Assembly: GCF_017916505.1 (NCBI RefSeq)
Contig: NZ_JAFMSZ010000001.1
Coordinates: 62,001-126,000 of the forward strand
Direction of reading: 5' to 3'
Source: Naasia sp. SYSU D00057
GTDB lineage: Bacteria; Actinomycetota; Actinomycetes; Actinomycetales; Microbacteriaceae
Length of the DNA: 64,000 nucleotides
The translations under genes and the position numbers were made by a program. Numbering within the stretch: position 1 is the stretch's first letter; each line of letters starts with the position of its first letter. Shown here piece after piece: positions 42,524 to 51,906 of this stretch. The notes beneath the pieces are model-generated. The model did no database searches. It was not told where the DNA came from and worked only from the letters and a program-made list of their open reading frames with translations.

Positions 42524-45500
42524 GTGTTCTCGAAGATCCTGGTAGCCAACCGCGGCGAGATCGCGATCCGCGCTTTCCGCGCCGCCTACGAGCTCGGCGC
42601 GAAGACCGTCGCGGTGTTCCCCTACGAGGACCGCAACTCCATGCACCGCCTGAAGGCGGACGAGGCCTATCAGATCGGGGAGCCGGGCCATCCGGTGCGC
42701 GCCTATCTCGACGTCGCCGAGATCATCCGCGTCGCCAAGGAGTCCGGCGCCGACGCCATCTACCCCGGCTATGGGTTCCTCAGCGAGAACCCCGAGCTCG
42801 CCGAGGCCGCCCGCCAGGCCGGCATCACCTTCATCGGCCCGCCGGCCGAGGTGCTCGAGATGGCCGGCAACAAGGTCGCCGCCAAGGAGCGCGCCATCAA
42901 GGCGGGCGTGCCCGTCCTGAAGTCGAGCAAGCCGTCGGCCGACCTCGACGAGCTGCTCGCCGCCGCCGACGAGATCGGCTTCCCCGTCTTCGCGAAGGCG
43001 GTCGCCGGCGGCGGCGGACGCGGGATGCGCCGGGTCAACACCAAGGGGGAGCTGCGGGACGCCCTCACCGCCGCCATGCGCGAGGCGGACAGCGCCTTCG
43101 GCGACCCGACCATGTTCCTCGAGCAGGCGGTGCTCCGGCCGCGGCACATCGAGGTGCAGATCCTCGCCGACGGCAGCGGCAACACGGTGCATCTCTTCGA
43201 GCGCGACTGCTCGGTGCAGCGCCGCCACCAGAAGGTCATCGAGATCGCGCCGGCGCCGAACCTCGACCAGTCGATCCGGGACGCCCTCTACCGCGACGCC
43301 GTCGCCTTCGCCAAGTCGATCGGCTACCAGAACGCGGGAACCGTCGAGTTCCTCGTCGACACGGTCGGCGACCGCGCCGGCCAGCACGTCTTCATCGAGA
43401 TGAACCCGCGCATCCAGGTCGAGCACACGGTGACCGAGGAGGTCACCGACGTCGACCTCGTGCAGAGCCAGATGCGCATCGCCGCGGGGGAGACCCTCGA
43501 GCAGCTCGGCCTCACGCAGGACAGGCTGCAGCTGCGGGGCGCCGCTCTGCAGTGCCGCATCACGACCGAGGACCCCTCGCAGGGCTTCCGGCCCGACACC
43601 GGGAAGATCACCACCTACCGCTCTCCCGGCGGCGCCGGCATCCGCCTCGACGGCGGCACGGTCGCACAGGGTGCCCAGATCAGCCCGCACTTCGACTCGA
43701 TGCTCGCGAAGATGACCTGCCGCGGCCGCGACTTCCCGGCCGCCGTGGCGCGCGCGAAGCGCGGGCTCGCGGAGTTCCGCATCCGCGGCGTCTCCACCAA
43801 CATCTCGTTCCTCCAGGCCGTGCTGGACGACCCGGCGTTCGTCGCCGGCGACATCGCCACCTCCTTCATCGAGGAGCGGCCGGACCTCATCGCGCCGAAC
43901 CCGTCCCGCGACCGCGGCACCAAGATCCTCACCTGGCTCGCGGAGGTCACCGTCAACCAGCCGTGGGGGAGCCGCCCGCTGGGCGCACGCCCCGTCGACA
44001 AGCTGCCCGCGGTCGACCTGACGGCGCCCGCGCCGGACGGCTCGCGCCAGCGTCTGCTCGAGCTCGGCCCCGAGGGATTCGCCGCCGAGCTGCGGGCGCA
44101 GACCGCCCTCGCGGTGACCGACACCACCTTCCGCGACGCGCACCAGTCGCTGCTCGCCACCCGGGTCCGCACGCGCGACCTCGCCGCGGTCGGCCCGCAC
44201 TACGCGCGCACGGCTCCCGGCCTGCTCTCGGTCGAGGCCTGGGGAGGCGCCACCTACGACGTCGCCCTCCGCTTCCTCGGCGAGGACCCCTGGGACCGGC
44301 TCGCCACCCTCCGCGAGGCGATGCCCAACATCGCGATCCAGATGCTGCTGCGCGGCCGCAACACGGTCGGCTACACGCCGTATCCGACGAAGGTGACCGA
44401 CGCGTTCGTGCGCGAGGCCGCCGACACCGGAATCGACATCTTCCGGATCTTCGACGCGCTCAACGACGTCGACCAGATGCGACCCGCGATCGACGCCGTG
44501 CGCGCCACCGGGAGCTCGGTCGCCGAAGTCGCCATGTGCTACACCGGCAACCTCCTCGACCCCGCCGAGGACCTCTACACGCTCGACTACTACCTCCGCC
44601 TCGCGGAGCAGATCGTCGAGGCCGGCGCGCACATCCTCGCCATCAAGGACATGGCCGGGCTGCTCCGCCCGTACGCTGCGGCGAAGCTCGTCGCGGCCCT
44701 GCGCGAGCGGTTCGACCTGCCCGTGCACCTGCACACCCACGACACCGCGGGCGGCCAGCTCGCGACCCTCCTCGCCGCGAGCGAGGCAGGCGTCGACGCG
44801 GTCGACGTCGCGAGCGCCGCCATGGCGGGCACCACGAGCCAGGTGTCGGCGTCCGCGCTGGTCGCCGCTCTCGCCGACACGGAGCGCGACACCGGCCTCT
44901 CCCTGCAGGCGATCGCCGACTTCGAGCCGTACTGGGAGGCCGTGCGCACCCAGTACAAGCCGTTCGAGTCCGGCCTGCCCGGCCCCACCGGCCGCGTGTA
45001 CCACCACGAGATCCCCGGCGGTCAGCTGTCGAACCTGCGCCAGCAGGCGATCGCCCTCGGTCTCGCCGACCGCTTCGAGCTGATCGAGGACCTCTACGCC
45101 GCCGCGAACCGGATCCTCGGCCGCATCCCCAAGGTGACGCCGTCCTCGAAGGTCGTCGGCGACCTGGCGCTGCACCTCGCCGCCGCCGGGGCCGACCCGG
45201 GCGACTTCGAGCAGAACCCGCAGAAGTACGACATCCCGGACTCCGTGATCGGCTTCATGGCCGGCGAGCTCGGCGACCTGCCGGGCGGCTGGCCCGAGCC
45301 GTTCCGCTCGAAGGTGCTCGAGGGCCGCACGGTCGACGTCTCGGTCGAGGACCTCTCGGCGGACGACAGCGCCGCGCTCGACGCCGACAGCCCCACGCGC
45401 CGGCAGGCACTCAACCGGCTGCTCTTCCCCGGCCCGACCCGCACCTTCCAGCAGGTGCGGGACATGTACGGCGACCTGTCCGTCGTCGACACGGCCGACT

Positions 45501-45922
45501 ACCTCTACGGCCTGCAGGGCGGGGTCGAGCACACCGTCCGCATCGCGCGCGGCGTGCAGCTGTTCGTCGGGCTCGAGGCCATCGGCGAGGTCGACGAGAA
45601 GGGCATGCGCAACGTCATGACCACCCTCAACGGCCAGATGCGGCCGATCTCCGTGCGGGACCGCAGCGTCGCCGTCGAGGTCACCTCCGCCGAGAAGGCG
45701 GACCCGGGCAAGCCCGGGCACGTGCCTGCGCCGTTCTCCGGGGTCGTGACGCTCAAGGTGCAGGAGGGCGACAAGGTCGAGGCCGGTCAGGCGATCGCGT
45801 CGATCGAGGCCATGAAGATGGAGGCCGCCATCACGAGCCCCATCGCCGGCACGGTCGCGCGCCTCGCCATCGCCGCCACCCAGCAGGTGGAGGCGGGGGA
45901 CCTGCTCGTCGAGGTGCGCTGA
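42524..45922 (+). CDS. pyc: Pyruvate carboxylase
   Basis: Biotin-dependent ATP:bicarbonate carboxylation of pyruvate to oxaloacetate (anaplerosis). 1132 residues, full length. Biotin carboxylase domain 1-455 (KILVANRGEIAIRAFRAA, ATP-grasp AGGGGRGMRRV, EMNPRIQVEHTVTEEV); carboxyltransferase about 535-1000 with DTTFRDAHQSLLATR and the Lys in AIKDMAG; a linker; biotin carrier 1065-1132 with IEAMKMEA, Lys being biotinylated. GTG 42524 starts the conserved N-terminus. Confidence 0.96.
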   Translation: MFSKILVANRGEIAIRAFRAAYELGAKTVAVFPYEDRNSMHRLKADEAYQIGEPGHPVRAYLDVAEIIRVAKESGADAIYPGYGFLSENPELAEAARQAGITFIGPPAEVLEMAGNKVAAKERAIKAGVPVLKSSKPSADLDELLAAADEIGFPVFAKAVAGGGGRGMRRVNTKGELRDALTAAMREADSAFGDPTMFLEQAVLRPRHIEVQILADGSGNTVHLFERDCSVQRRHQKVIEIAPAPNLDQSIRDALYRDAVAFAKSIGYQNAGTVEFLVDTVGDRAGQHVFIEMNPRIQVEHTVTEEVTDVDLVQSQMRIAAGETLEQLGLTQDRLQLRGAALQCRITTEDPSQGFRPDTGKITTYRSPGGAGIRLDGGTVAQGAQISPHFDSMLAKMTCRGRDFPAAVARAKRGLAEFRIRGVSTNISFLQAVLDDPAFVAGDIATSFIEERPDLIAPNPSRDRGTKILTWLAEVTVNQPWGSRPLGARPVDKLPAVDLTAPAPDGSRQRLLELGPEGFAAELRAQTALAVTDTTFRDAHQSLLATRVRTRDLAAVGPHYARTAPGLLSVEAWGGATYDVALRFLGEDPWDRLATLREAMPNIAIQMLLRGRNTVGYTPYPTKVTDAFVREAADTGIDIFRIFDALNDVDQMRPAIDAVRATGSSVAEVAMCYTGNLLDPAEDLYTLDYYLRLAEQIVEAGAHILAIKDMAGLLRPYAAAKLVAALRERFDLPVHLHTHDTAGGQLATLLAASEAGVDAVDVASAAMAGTTSQVSASALVAALADTERDTGLSLQAIADFEPYWEAVRTQYKPFESGLPGPTGRVYHHEIPGGQLSNLRQQAIALGLADRFELIEDLYAAANRILGRIPKVTPSSKVVGDLALHLAAAGADPGDFEQNPQKYDIPDSVIGFMAGELGDLPGGWPEPFRSKVLEGRTVDVSVEDLSADDSAALDADSPTRRQALNRLLFPGPTRTFQQVRDMYGDLSVVDTADYLYGLQGGVEHTVRIARGVQLFVGLEAIGEVDEKGMRNVMTTLNGQMRPISVRDRSVAVEVTSAEKADPGKPGHVPAPFSGVVTLKVQEGDKVEAGQAIASIEAMKMEAAITSPIAGTVARLAIAATQQVEAGDLLVEVR

Positions 45923-45988
45923 CACGTTCCCGGACCGCCCGCGCGGCTCCCGGCCTGGCCGGGAGGTGCCGCTTAGGCTGTCAGGGAT

Positions 45989-47593
45989 ATGAGTGCGACG
46001 CGAACGGAACGGAAGGCTGGGCCTGTGTCGAGCAAGCGCAAGAAGTCTCCCGGGCAGGTGCTCGAGAGCACGGTCGGCGCCGAGCAGCACGACGAGGAGC
46101 TCGAGCACTTCCACAGCGAGCTGGTCGAGGAGCCGGGGGCGAAGCTCGCGAGCAGCCTTCCCGAGAGCCTGACCATCCACATCGACCTGCCGCCGGCGCC
46201 CGAGCACGCGCTGCCCGACGACGAGGCAGCGGTCCGCATCGACGACGTCGCGGTGCCCGCGAGCGCCGTCCCCGGCACGCTGACCGGGGAGATCGCGCTC
46301 GGCGAGCTGCGGCCGGTCGAGGAGAAGCCGGCCCGCACGCCGTACCGGCCCACGGGCAGCGCCTACGACGCCCTCCTCGGCAGCCGAGCATTCAGCACGT
46401 TCCCCACGGGCACCGGCGACACGCCGCGCTCCTACACCGGGGAGGTGCCGCACCTCACCGGCGACCTTCCCCGCCTCACCGGCGACCTTCCCCGCCTCAC
46501 CGGCGAGGTCCCCCGCGTGACCGGGAGCGTGCCGCGCATCCCCGACGGGCAGCGCGCGACCGGCGAGATGCCGCGCGTCGAGCCCGTCACGCCTCCGGGC
46601 GGCACCAGCCTCACGCGCCGCGACAGCCTGCGCGGCCTGCACAGCGAGACGCCCGAGACGTCCGCCATGCTCACCGCCGATCGCCTCATCGAGGGCAGGC
46701 TCACCCGCACCGCCCCGACCGGCGCGTGGAACAAGTTCGTGTACGCGGCCACGTTCCACAAGGTGAACCTCGGCGACTCCCCGGCGGAGCGGGCCCGCAA
46801 GGAGCTCGACGTCCGCATCGACAAGCAGTTCGAGGGCGGCACCCGGTTCGTCCCGATCCTCACCCGCAAGGGCGGCGTCGGCAAGACCACGGTCACCACC
46901 CTGCTCGGCATGGCGCTGGCGACCACGCGCGAGGACCGGATCATCGCGATCGACGCGAACCCGGACCGCGGCACGCTCTCCGAGCGCGTCTCCAAGCAGA
47001 CCCGCGCCACCGTGCGGGACGTCGTGCACAAGGCCGCGAGCATCACCGGCTTCACCGACTTCTCGCAGCTCGTCTCCCGGGACGAGACCCGCCTCGACAT
47101 CCTCGCGTCGGACACCGACCCGCTGCTGAGTGAGGCCTTCGACGAGAACGACTACAACGTGGTCGCGGACCTCACCGCCCGCTTCTACTCGATCGTGCTC
47201 ACCGACTGCGGAACCGGCATCGTCCACTCCGTCATGCGGGCCACCCTCAACCGAGCCGACTCTGTGGTCATCGTCTCCGGCGGCAGCGTCGACGAGGCGC
47301 GACTCGCGTCCGAGACCCTCACCTGGCTCGAGGCGAACGGCTACGGCGACCTCGTCCGCAACGCGATCGTCGCGCTCAACACGGCGACGCAGGGCACCAA
47401 CATGGTGAAGCTCGACGAGATCGAGGCGCACTTCAAGTCCCGCGTCCGCGACATCGTGCGCATCCCGTACGACCCGGTGCTCGCCGCCGGCAGCGTGGTC
47501 AGCTACAAGGACCTCAGGCAGGTCACGAAGGACGCCGCCCGCCGGCTGGCCGCCCTCGTGGTCGACGGACTCCCCGTGCGCCGAGGTGCCTGA
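45989..47593 (+). CDS. MinD/ParA-like ATPase with a repetitive disordered N-terminus
   Basis: 534 residues. Residues 1-230 are low-complexity and probably disordered, with a run of heptads TG[ED][VL]PRL at about 150-184. Residues about 255-534 form a ParA/MinD-like ATPase with Walker [27 protein letters not shown], and [11 protein letters not shown]. The layout is like the EspI/MinD-type ATPases of ESX regions and similar actinobacterial polarity factors; no type VII genes are nearby. TAGGCT is nine bases upstream of ATG. The end overlaps peptide deformylase by 8 bp. Confidence 0.78.
   Translation: MSATRTERKAGPVSSKRKKSPGQVLESTVGAEQHDEELEHFHSELVEEPGAKLASSLPESLTIHIDLPPAPEHALPDDEAAVRIDDVAVPASAVPGTLTGEIALGELRPVEEKPARTPYRPTGSAYDALLGSRAFSTFPTGTGDTPRSYTGEVPHLTGDLPRLTGDLPRLTGEVPRVTGSVPRIPDGQRATGEMPRVEPVTPPGGTSLTRRDSLRGLHSETPETSAMLTADRLIEGRLTRTAPTGAWNKFVYAATFHKVNLGDSPAERARKELDVRIDKQFEGGTRFVPILTRKGGVGKTTVTTLLGMALATTREDRIIAIDANPDRGTLSERVSKQTRATVRDVVHKAASITGFTDFSQLVSRDETRLDILASDTDPLLSEAFDENDYNVVADLTARFYSIVLTDCGTGIVHSVMRATLNRADSVVIVSGGSVDEARLASETLTWLEANGYGDLVRNAIVALNTATQGTNMVKLDEIEAHFKSRVRDIVRIPYDPVLAAGSVVSYKDLRQVTKDAARRLAALVVDGLPVRRGA
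46435..46540 (+). repeat. In-frame 21-bp tandem repeat
   Basis: About five units of 21 bp encoding [35 protein letters not shown]. Two central units (46457-46477 and 46478-46498) are identical in DNA, a sign of recent unit duplication. Confidence 0.8.
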
Positions 47594-48077
47594 GCGCCCC
47601 ATCCGGCTGTTCGGGGATCCGGTTCTCAAGACCCCGTCCGCGCCGATCGAGAACATCGACGACGGAGTGCGCTCGCTCGTCGCCGACCTGCTCGACTCCG
47701 TCGCGCTGCCCGGACGGGCCGGCGTCGCGGCGTCGCAGATCGGCGTGAACCTGCGGGCGTTCAGCTACAACGTGGACGGGAAGATCGGCTACGTGCTGAA
47801 CCCGCGCATCGTCGAGGTGCGCGGCGATCCGGAGCTCGTCGACGAGGGCTGCCTGTCCGTCCCCGAGCTCTGGTACCCGGTGCTGCGGCACCCGTGGGCG
47901 CGTGCCGAGGGCGTCGACCTCGACGGCCGGCCGGTCGTCGTCGAGGGCTCCGGCGTGCTCGCCCAGGCACTGCAGCACGAGGTGGACCACCTCGACGGCA
48001 AGCTCTACCTCGACCGCCTCGACAAGGACCGCCGCCGCGAGGCGATGCGCCGCATCCGCGAATCCCGCTGGTTCTGA
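47586..48077 (+). CDS. def: Peptide deformylase
   Basis: Removes the formyl group from nascent proteins. 163 residues. Motif 1 is [11 protein letters not shown] (instead of GxGLAAxQ), motif 2 [10 protein letters not shown] with the metal Cys, motif 3 QHEVDHLDG with the two metal His. The short C-terminal tail ends RESRWF, as in many actinobacterial enzymes. GTG 47586 lies inside the 3' end of the ParA-like gene (8 bp), so the two are coupled. Convergent with the acyl-CoA synthetase across a long hairpin (48105-48184). Confidence 0.92.
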   Translation: MPERPIRLFGDPVLKTPSAPIENIDDGVRSLVADLLDSVALPGRAGVAASQIGVNLRAFSYNVDGKIGYVLNPRIVEVRGDPELVDEGCLSVPELWYPVLRHPWARAEGVDLDGRPVVVEGSGVLAQALQHEVDHLDGKLYLDRLDKDRRREAMRRIRESRWF

Positions 48078-48104
48078 GCGCCGCTCGTCCCCGCCCTTCC
48101 TCTC

Positions 48105-48184
48105 CTTCAACAGGCGTTTCTGCCTCCAACAGGCGGAAATCGGCGACTTCCGCCTGTTGGAGGACTTTCTGCCTGTTGAGGGAC
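48105..48184. repeat. Long hairpin repeat of a second type
   Basis: Two arms of about 36 bp: left TTCAACAGGCGTTTCTGCCT then CCAACAGGCGGAAATC; right arm, read on the other strand, CTCAACAGGCAGAAAGTCCT then CCAACAGGCGGAAGTC. Each arm holds two CAACAGGCG units. It lies between convergent def and fadD-like genes; its sequence is unrelated to copies A-D, but the nested two-block layout is the same. Confidence 0.82.
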
Positions 48185-48197
48185 AGGGGCAGCGCGG

Positions 48198-50027
48198 TCA
48201 GTGGGCGAGGCTGCTGGTGCTCGGCGTCGTGGCCGGGCTTCCCGCGTACATCTCCTCGATCGCCGGCGCGAAGTCCTGCAGGATCACGTTCCGCTTGATC
48301 GAGAGCTTCGGCGTCAGGTGGCCGCTCGCCTCGGTGAACTCGGTGGAGAGGATCGTGAACTTGCGGATCGACTCCGCACGCGACACCCGCGTGTTGGCCT
48401 CGTCGATCGCCCGCTGGACCTCGGCGAGCACCTGCGGGTGCTTCGCGGCCTGCTCGATGCTCAGCGGCTCCTCGACCCCGTTGTTCTTCAGCCACACGGG
48501 CAGCATCTCGCTGTCGAGGGTGATGAGCGCGGCGACGAACGGCTTCCGGTCGCCGACGACGACCACCTGACCGACGATCGGGTTGGCGCGGATCGGGTCC
48601 TCGAGCGCCGCGGGCGAGACGTTCTTGCCGCCCGCGGTGACGATGAGCTCCTTCTTGCGGCCGGTGATCCGCAGGTGGCCCTTGTCGTCGAGCTCGCCGA
48701 TGTCACCCGTGCGGAACCACTCGCCGTGGAAGGCCTCGGCCGTCGCCTCCGGGTTCTTCCAGTACTCGCGGAAGAGGTTGACGCCCTTCGTCTCGATCTC
48801 GCCGTCGTCGGCGATCCGGACGGAGACGCCGGGCAGCGCGGGGCCCACCGAGCCGATGCGGAAGTCGCTGGGGCGGCCGACGCTCACCGGCGCTGTCGTC
48901 TCCGTGAGCCCGTAGCCCTCGAGGATCTTGATGCCGAGGCTGTGGTAGAAGTGCCCCAGCCGGTCGCCGAGCGGGGCGGAGCCGGACACCGCGTACTCGA
49001 CCCGGCCGCCGAGGGTCGTGCGCAGCTTGCTGTAGACGAGCTTGTCGAACGCCGCGAACTGCAGCTTGAGGGCGAGGGGCACCTTGCCCTCCTCGAGCGC
49101 CTTCGAGTGGGCGACCGCCACATCGGCGGCCTTGCGGAAGATCTTGCCCTTGCCGCCGGCCTCGGCCTTCTGCTCGGCGGAGTTGTAGACCTTCTCGAAC
49201 ACGCGGGGCACGGCGAGGAGGAAGGTCGGCTTGAACGAGCCGAGGGTCGGCACCAGCTTCGTCGTGTCAGGCTGGTGGCCGACCTTCACGCCGCCGCACA
49301 CCGACACGACCGCGATGAAGCGGGCGAAGATGTGCGCGAGCGGGATGAACAGCACCGTGGAGGCGCCCGGCTTGAACACCTCGGGCACGGCGGCGACCGT
49401 GTTCCGGCTGAGCTCGACGAAGTTGCGGTGCGTCAGCACGCAGCCCTTCGGCACCCCGGTCGTGCCCGACGTGTAGATGATCGTCGCGATGTCGTCCTCG
49501 TTCGCGAGGCTGCGGCGCCGCTCCAGCTCCTCGTCGGAGACGGCGGCGCCGGAGGCGACCAGCTTGCCGAGGTCGCCGCGCTCGATCTGCCAGACGCTGC
49601 GGACATCCGGCAGGTCGGCGTGCACCTCGTCGAACCGGGCGAACTGGTCGGGGCCCTCGACGATCATCGCGACGGCCCCCGCGTCAGTGAGGTTCCAGTG
49701 CACCTGGCTGGGGGCGGAGGTCTCGTACACGGGGACGAGGATCGCGCCCGCGAACCAGACCGCGAAGTCGATGAGCGTCCACTCGTAGCGGGTCTTCGCC
49801 ATCAGGCCGATCTTGTCGCCGGGCTCGATGCCCGCGGCGATGAAGCCCTTCGCGAGGCCGCGCACCTGCTCCAGGTAGTCGCGGGCGCTCACGTCGATCC
49901 ACTGCTCGCCGAGCTGGCGTCCGAAGAGGGGAGCGTCCGGTGTCTTCGCCACCCGTTCCAGCAGCAGGTCGGTGGCGTTGGCGTCGGGCGTCGCGGGGAC
50001 GGCGGCGGGCACATCGGTCTGGTGCAC
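48198..50027 (-). CDS. Long-chain fatty acyl-CoA synthetase (FadD15-like)
   Basis: Activates fatty acids to acyl-CoA via an acyl-adenylate. 609 residues with the AMP-binding P-loop YTSGTTGVPKGC (near residue 182), GYGLTETTAPVS, GEWFRTGDIGELDDKGHLRITGR and the C-terminal catalytic Lys region LTPKLSIKR. GTG 50027 has AAGGAG six bases upstream. It holds the place of fadD15 in the mycobacterial order. It could supply acyl-CoA for OleA as well as for lipid synthesis (inference). Confidence 0.9.
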   Translation of the reverse strand: MHQTDVPAAVPATPDANATDLLLERVAKTPDAPLFGRQLGEQWIDVSARDYLEQVRGLAKGFIAAGIEPGDKIGLMAKTRYEWTLIDFAVWFAGAILVPVYETSAPSQVHWNLTDAGAVAMIVEGPDQFARFDEVHADLPDVRSVWQIERGDLGKLVASGAAVSDEELERRRSLANEDDIATIIYTSGTTGVPKGCVLTHRNFVELSRNTVAAVPEVFKPGASTVLFIPLAHIFARFIAVVSVCGGVKVGHQPDTTKLVPTLGSFKPTFLLAVPRVFEKVYNSAEQKAEAGGKGKIFRKAADVAVAHSKALEEGKVPLALKLQFAAFDKLVYSKLRTTLGGRVEYAVSGSAPLGDRLGHFYHSLGIKILEGYGLTETTAPVSVGRPSDFRIGSVGPALPGVSVRIADDGEIETKGVNLFREYWKNPEATAEAFHGEWFRTGDIGELDDKGHLRITGRKKELIVTAGGKNVSPAALEDPIRANPIVGQVVVVGDRKPFVAALITLDSEMLPVWLKNNGVEEPLSIEQAAKHPQVLAEVQRAIDEANTRVSRAESIRKFTILSTEFTEASGHLTPKLSIKRNVILQDFAPAIEEMYAGSPATTPSTSSLAH

Positions 50028-50146
50028 GGCAACTCCTTCGGTACCGGGTGCGATTTTCCACAGTGTATCGGGCGGAACCGCCCGGCTCGCGACCCCGCAA
50101 CTGGGGCGTGCCACGAGGGTCGGCAGGGTGGGGGCGGGAGGCGCAC

Positions 50147-50152
50147 TAGGCT
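50147..50152 (+). promoter_or_regulatory. -10 of leaderless glucokinase gene
   Basis: TAGGCT, six bases, GTG 50159. Confidence 0.5.
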
Positions 50153-50158
50153 CGGTCC

Positions 50159-51157
50159 GTGCACGCGATAGGGATCGACATCGGGGGCACGAAGATCGCC
50201 GGCGCTGTCGTCGACGAACTCGGCGCCATCCTGGCGGAGGCGCGCCGCCCCACCCCCGCCGGGGACAGCGACTCGCTCAAGGACGCCGTCGTCGAGATGG
50301 TGCGGGAGCTCGCCGCCGGGCAGGAGATCGCCGCGGTCGGCGTCGCCGCACCCGGCTTCATCGACGCGGCGCAGTCCCTCGTCTACTACACGCCCAACGT
50401 GGCGTGGCGGAACGAGCCCCTGCGCGAGGAGCTGGAGGAGCGCCTCGGCCTCCCCATCCTCATCGAGAACGACGCGAACGCCGCGGGCTGGGCCGAGTTC
50501 CGGTTCGGCACCGGGCGGCTCGTCAGCGACATGGTGATGATCACCATCGGAACCGGGGTCGGCGGCGCGATCGTGCACAACGACACCCTCTTCCGCGGCG
50601 GCTTCGGCGCCGGCGCGGAGCTCGGGCACCTGCGCCTCATCCCCGGCGGCCTGCCCTGCGGCTGCGGCGCCCGCGGCTGCTTCGAGCAGTACGGATCCGG
50701 CCGCGCCCTGCTGCGCATGTCGAACGAGATCGCGGACGCCGGCGGCATCGGCAACGCCCTCGCCGAGGCGCGCGAGCGCAACGGCGGGCTGACCGGCGCC
50801 CAGGTGGGCGAGCTGATCGCCGCGGGCGACCCGGGGGCCCTGTCCGCGCTCCGCCAGCTCGGCCATCACCTCGGCGAGGCCTGCGCGAGTCTCGCGGCCG
50901 TGCTCGACCCCCAGCTGTTCGTCTTCGGCGGCGGTGTCTCGACGGCGGGCGACGTGCTGCTCGAGCCGATCCGCACCGCCTTCCTCGAGGTGCTGCCCGC
51001 CCGCGGGTACCACCCGGAGCCCGAGTTCCGCGTCGCCGAGTTCGCCGGCGACGCGGGCGTCGTCGGCGCCGCCGACCTGGCCCGTGCCCACTTCCTGTCC
51101 GCCGGCGATCCGGCGAGCTACTCGAGCGACCCGGCCGTGCCGGGCTCCCGCGGGTAG
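50159..51157 (+). CDS. glk: ROK-family glucokinase
   Basis: Phosphorylates glucose with ATP (or polyphosphate in some actinobacteria). 332 residues: GIDIGGTKIAGAVVD (phosphate 1), ENDANAAGWAEFRFG with the catalytic Asp, ITIGTGVGGAIV, and the ROK Zn motif GGLPCGCGARGCFEQYGSG (near residues 160-180, one Cys-x-Cys-x4-Cys). GTG 50159 is leaderless. First of a colinear block with plsC and DAHP synthase; ROK repressors have an extra N-terminal HTH that is absent here. Confidence 0.9.
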   Translation: MHAIGIDIGGTKIAGAVVDELGAILAEARRPTPAGDSDSLKDAVVEMVRELAAGQEIAAVGVAAPGFIDAAQSLVYYTPNVAWRNEPLREELEERLGLPILIENDANAAGWAEFRFGTGRLVSDMVMITIGTGVGGAIVHNDTLFRGGFGAGAELGHLRLIPGGLPCGCGARGCFEQYGSGRALLRMSNEIADAGGIGNALAEARERNGGLTGAQVGELIAAGDPGALSALRQLGHHLGEACASLAAVLDPQLFVFGGGVSTAGDVLLEPIRTAFLEVLPARGYHPEPEFRVAEFAGDAGVVGAADLARAHFLSAGDPASYSSDPAVPGSRG

Positions 51158-51175
51158 CGCGAGCGAGGAGATCCG

Positions 51176-51874
51176 ATGCGCATCTTCTTCTACTGGGTCC
51201 TGAAGGGCGTCTTCGTCGGACCGTTCATCAAGCGCGTCTTCCGGCCCTGGACGACCGGCATGGAGAACGTGCCCAAGAAGGGCGCCGCGATCCTCGCGAG
51301 CAACCACCTCTCCTTCATCGACTCGATCATCCTGCCGATCGAGCTCGACCGGCGGATCTCGTTCCTCGCCAAGGCCGAGTACTTCACGGGCAAGGGCATC
51401 AAGGGCTGGGCGGTCCGGTGGTTCATGCTCGCGACGGGCCAGCTGCCGATCGACCGGTCGGGCGGCAAGGCGTCCGAGGCCGCCCTGACGACGGGCCTCA
51501 GCGTCCTGCGGCGGGGGGAGCTGCTCGGCATCTACCCCGAGGGCACCCGCAGCGGCGACGGCCGCCTCTACCGCGGCCGCACCGGCATCGCGCGCATGGT
51601 GCTCGAGGGCCAGGTCCCCGTCATCCCGGTCGCCATGGTCGACACCGAGAAGGCGATGCCGATCGGCAGTCGCTTCCCGAAGGTGCGGCGGATTGGCGTC
51701 GTGGTCGGCAAGCCGTTAGATTTCTCACGGTTCAGCGGGCTCGAAGGCGACCGCTTCATCCTCCGCTCCATCACCGACGAGATCATGTACGAGCTCGCCA
51801 AGCTGAGCGGCCAGGAATACGTGGATGTGTACGCGTCTTCGATGAAGGGGACGGGCGCGAAGACCGCCCGCTGA
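51176..51874 (+). CDS. plsC: 1-acylglycerol-3-phosphate acyltransferase
   Basis: Adds the second acyl chain to lysophosphatidate (membrane-associated). 232 residues with the motif I ASNHLSFIDS (H-x4-D), motif II region KAEYFTGKGIKGWAV, motif III YPEGTRS and motif IV VPVIPVAM. ATG 51176 lies 19 bp after the glucokinase stop with a GAGGAG upstream. The C-terminus is charged and cytosolic. Confidence 0.9.
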   Translation: MRIFFYWVLKGVFVGPFIKRVFRPWTTGMENVPKKGAAILASNHLSFIDSIILPIELDRRISFLAKAEYFTGKGIKGWAVRWFMLATGQLPIDRSGGKASEAALTTGLSVLRRGELLGIYPEGTRSGDGRLYRGRTGIARMVLEGQVPVIPVAMVDTEKAMPIGSRFPKVRRIGVVVGKPLDFSRFSGLEGDRFILRSITDEIMYELAKLSGQEYVDVYASSMKGTGAKTAR

Positions 51875-51906
51875 CTCCCTTCCGCTCCAACCCCCGAGGA
51901 TTCCCC

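Noticed and set aside
46435-46540. Tandem 21-bp units as a possible CRISPR array
   Set aside because: Units are contiguous without spacers and in frame with a coding region; no cas genes.
41609-47656. A 2015-codon minus-strand open frame through pyruvate carboxylase
   Set aside because: Only its last part is the ParA-like gene; the rest is the antisense of pyc and the second ATPase, Arg/Val/Asp-rich, without any family motif. Long antisense frames are common at this GC content.
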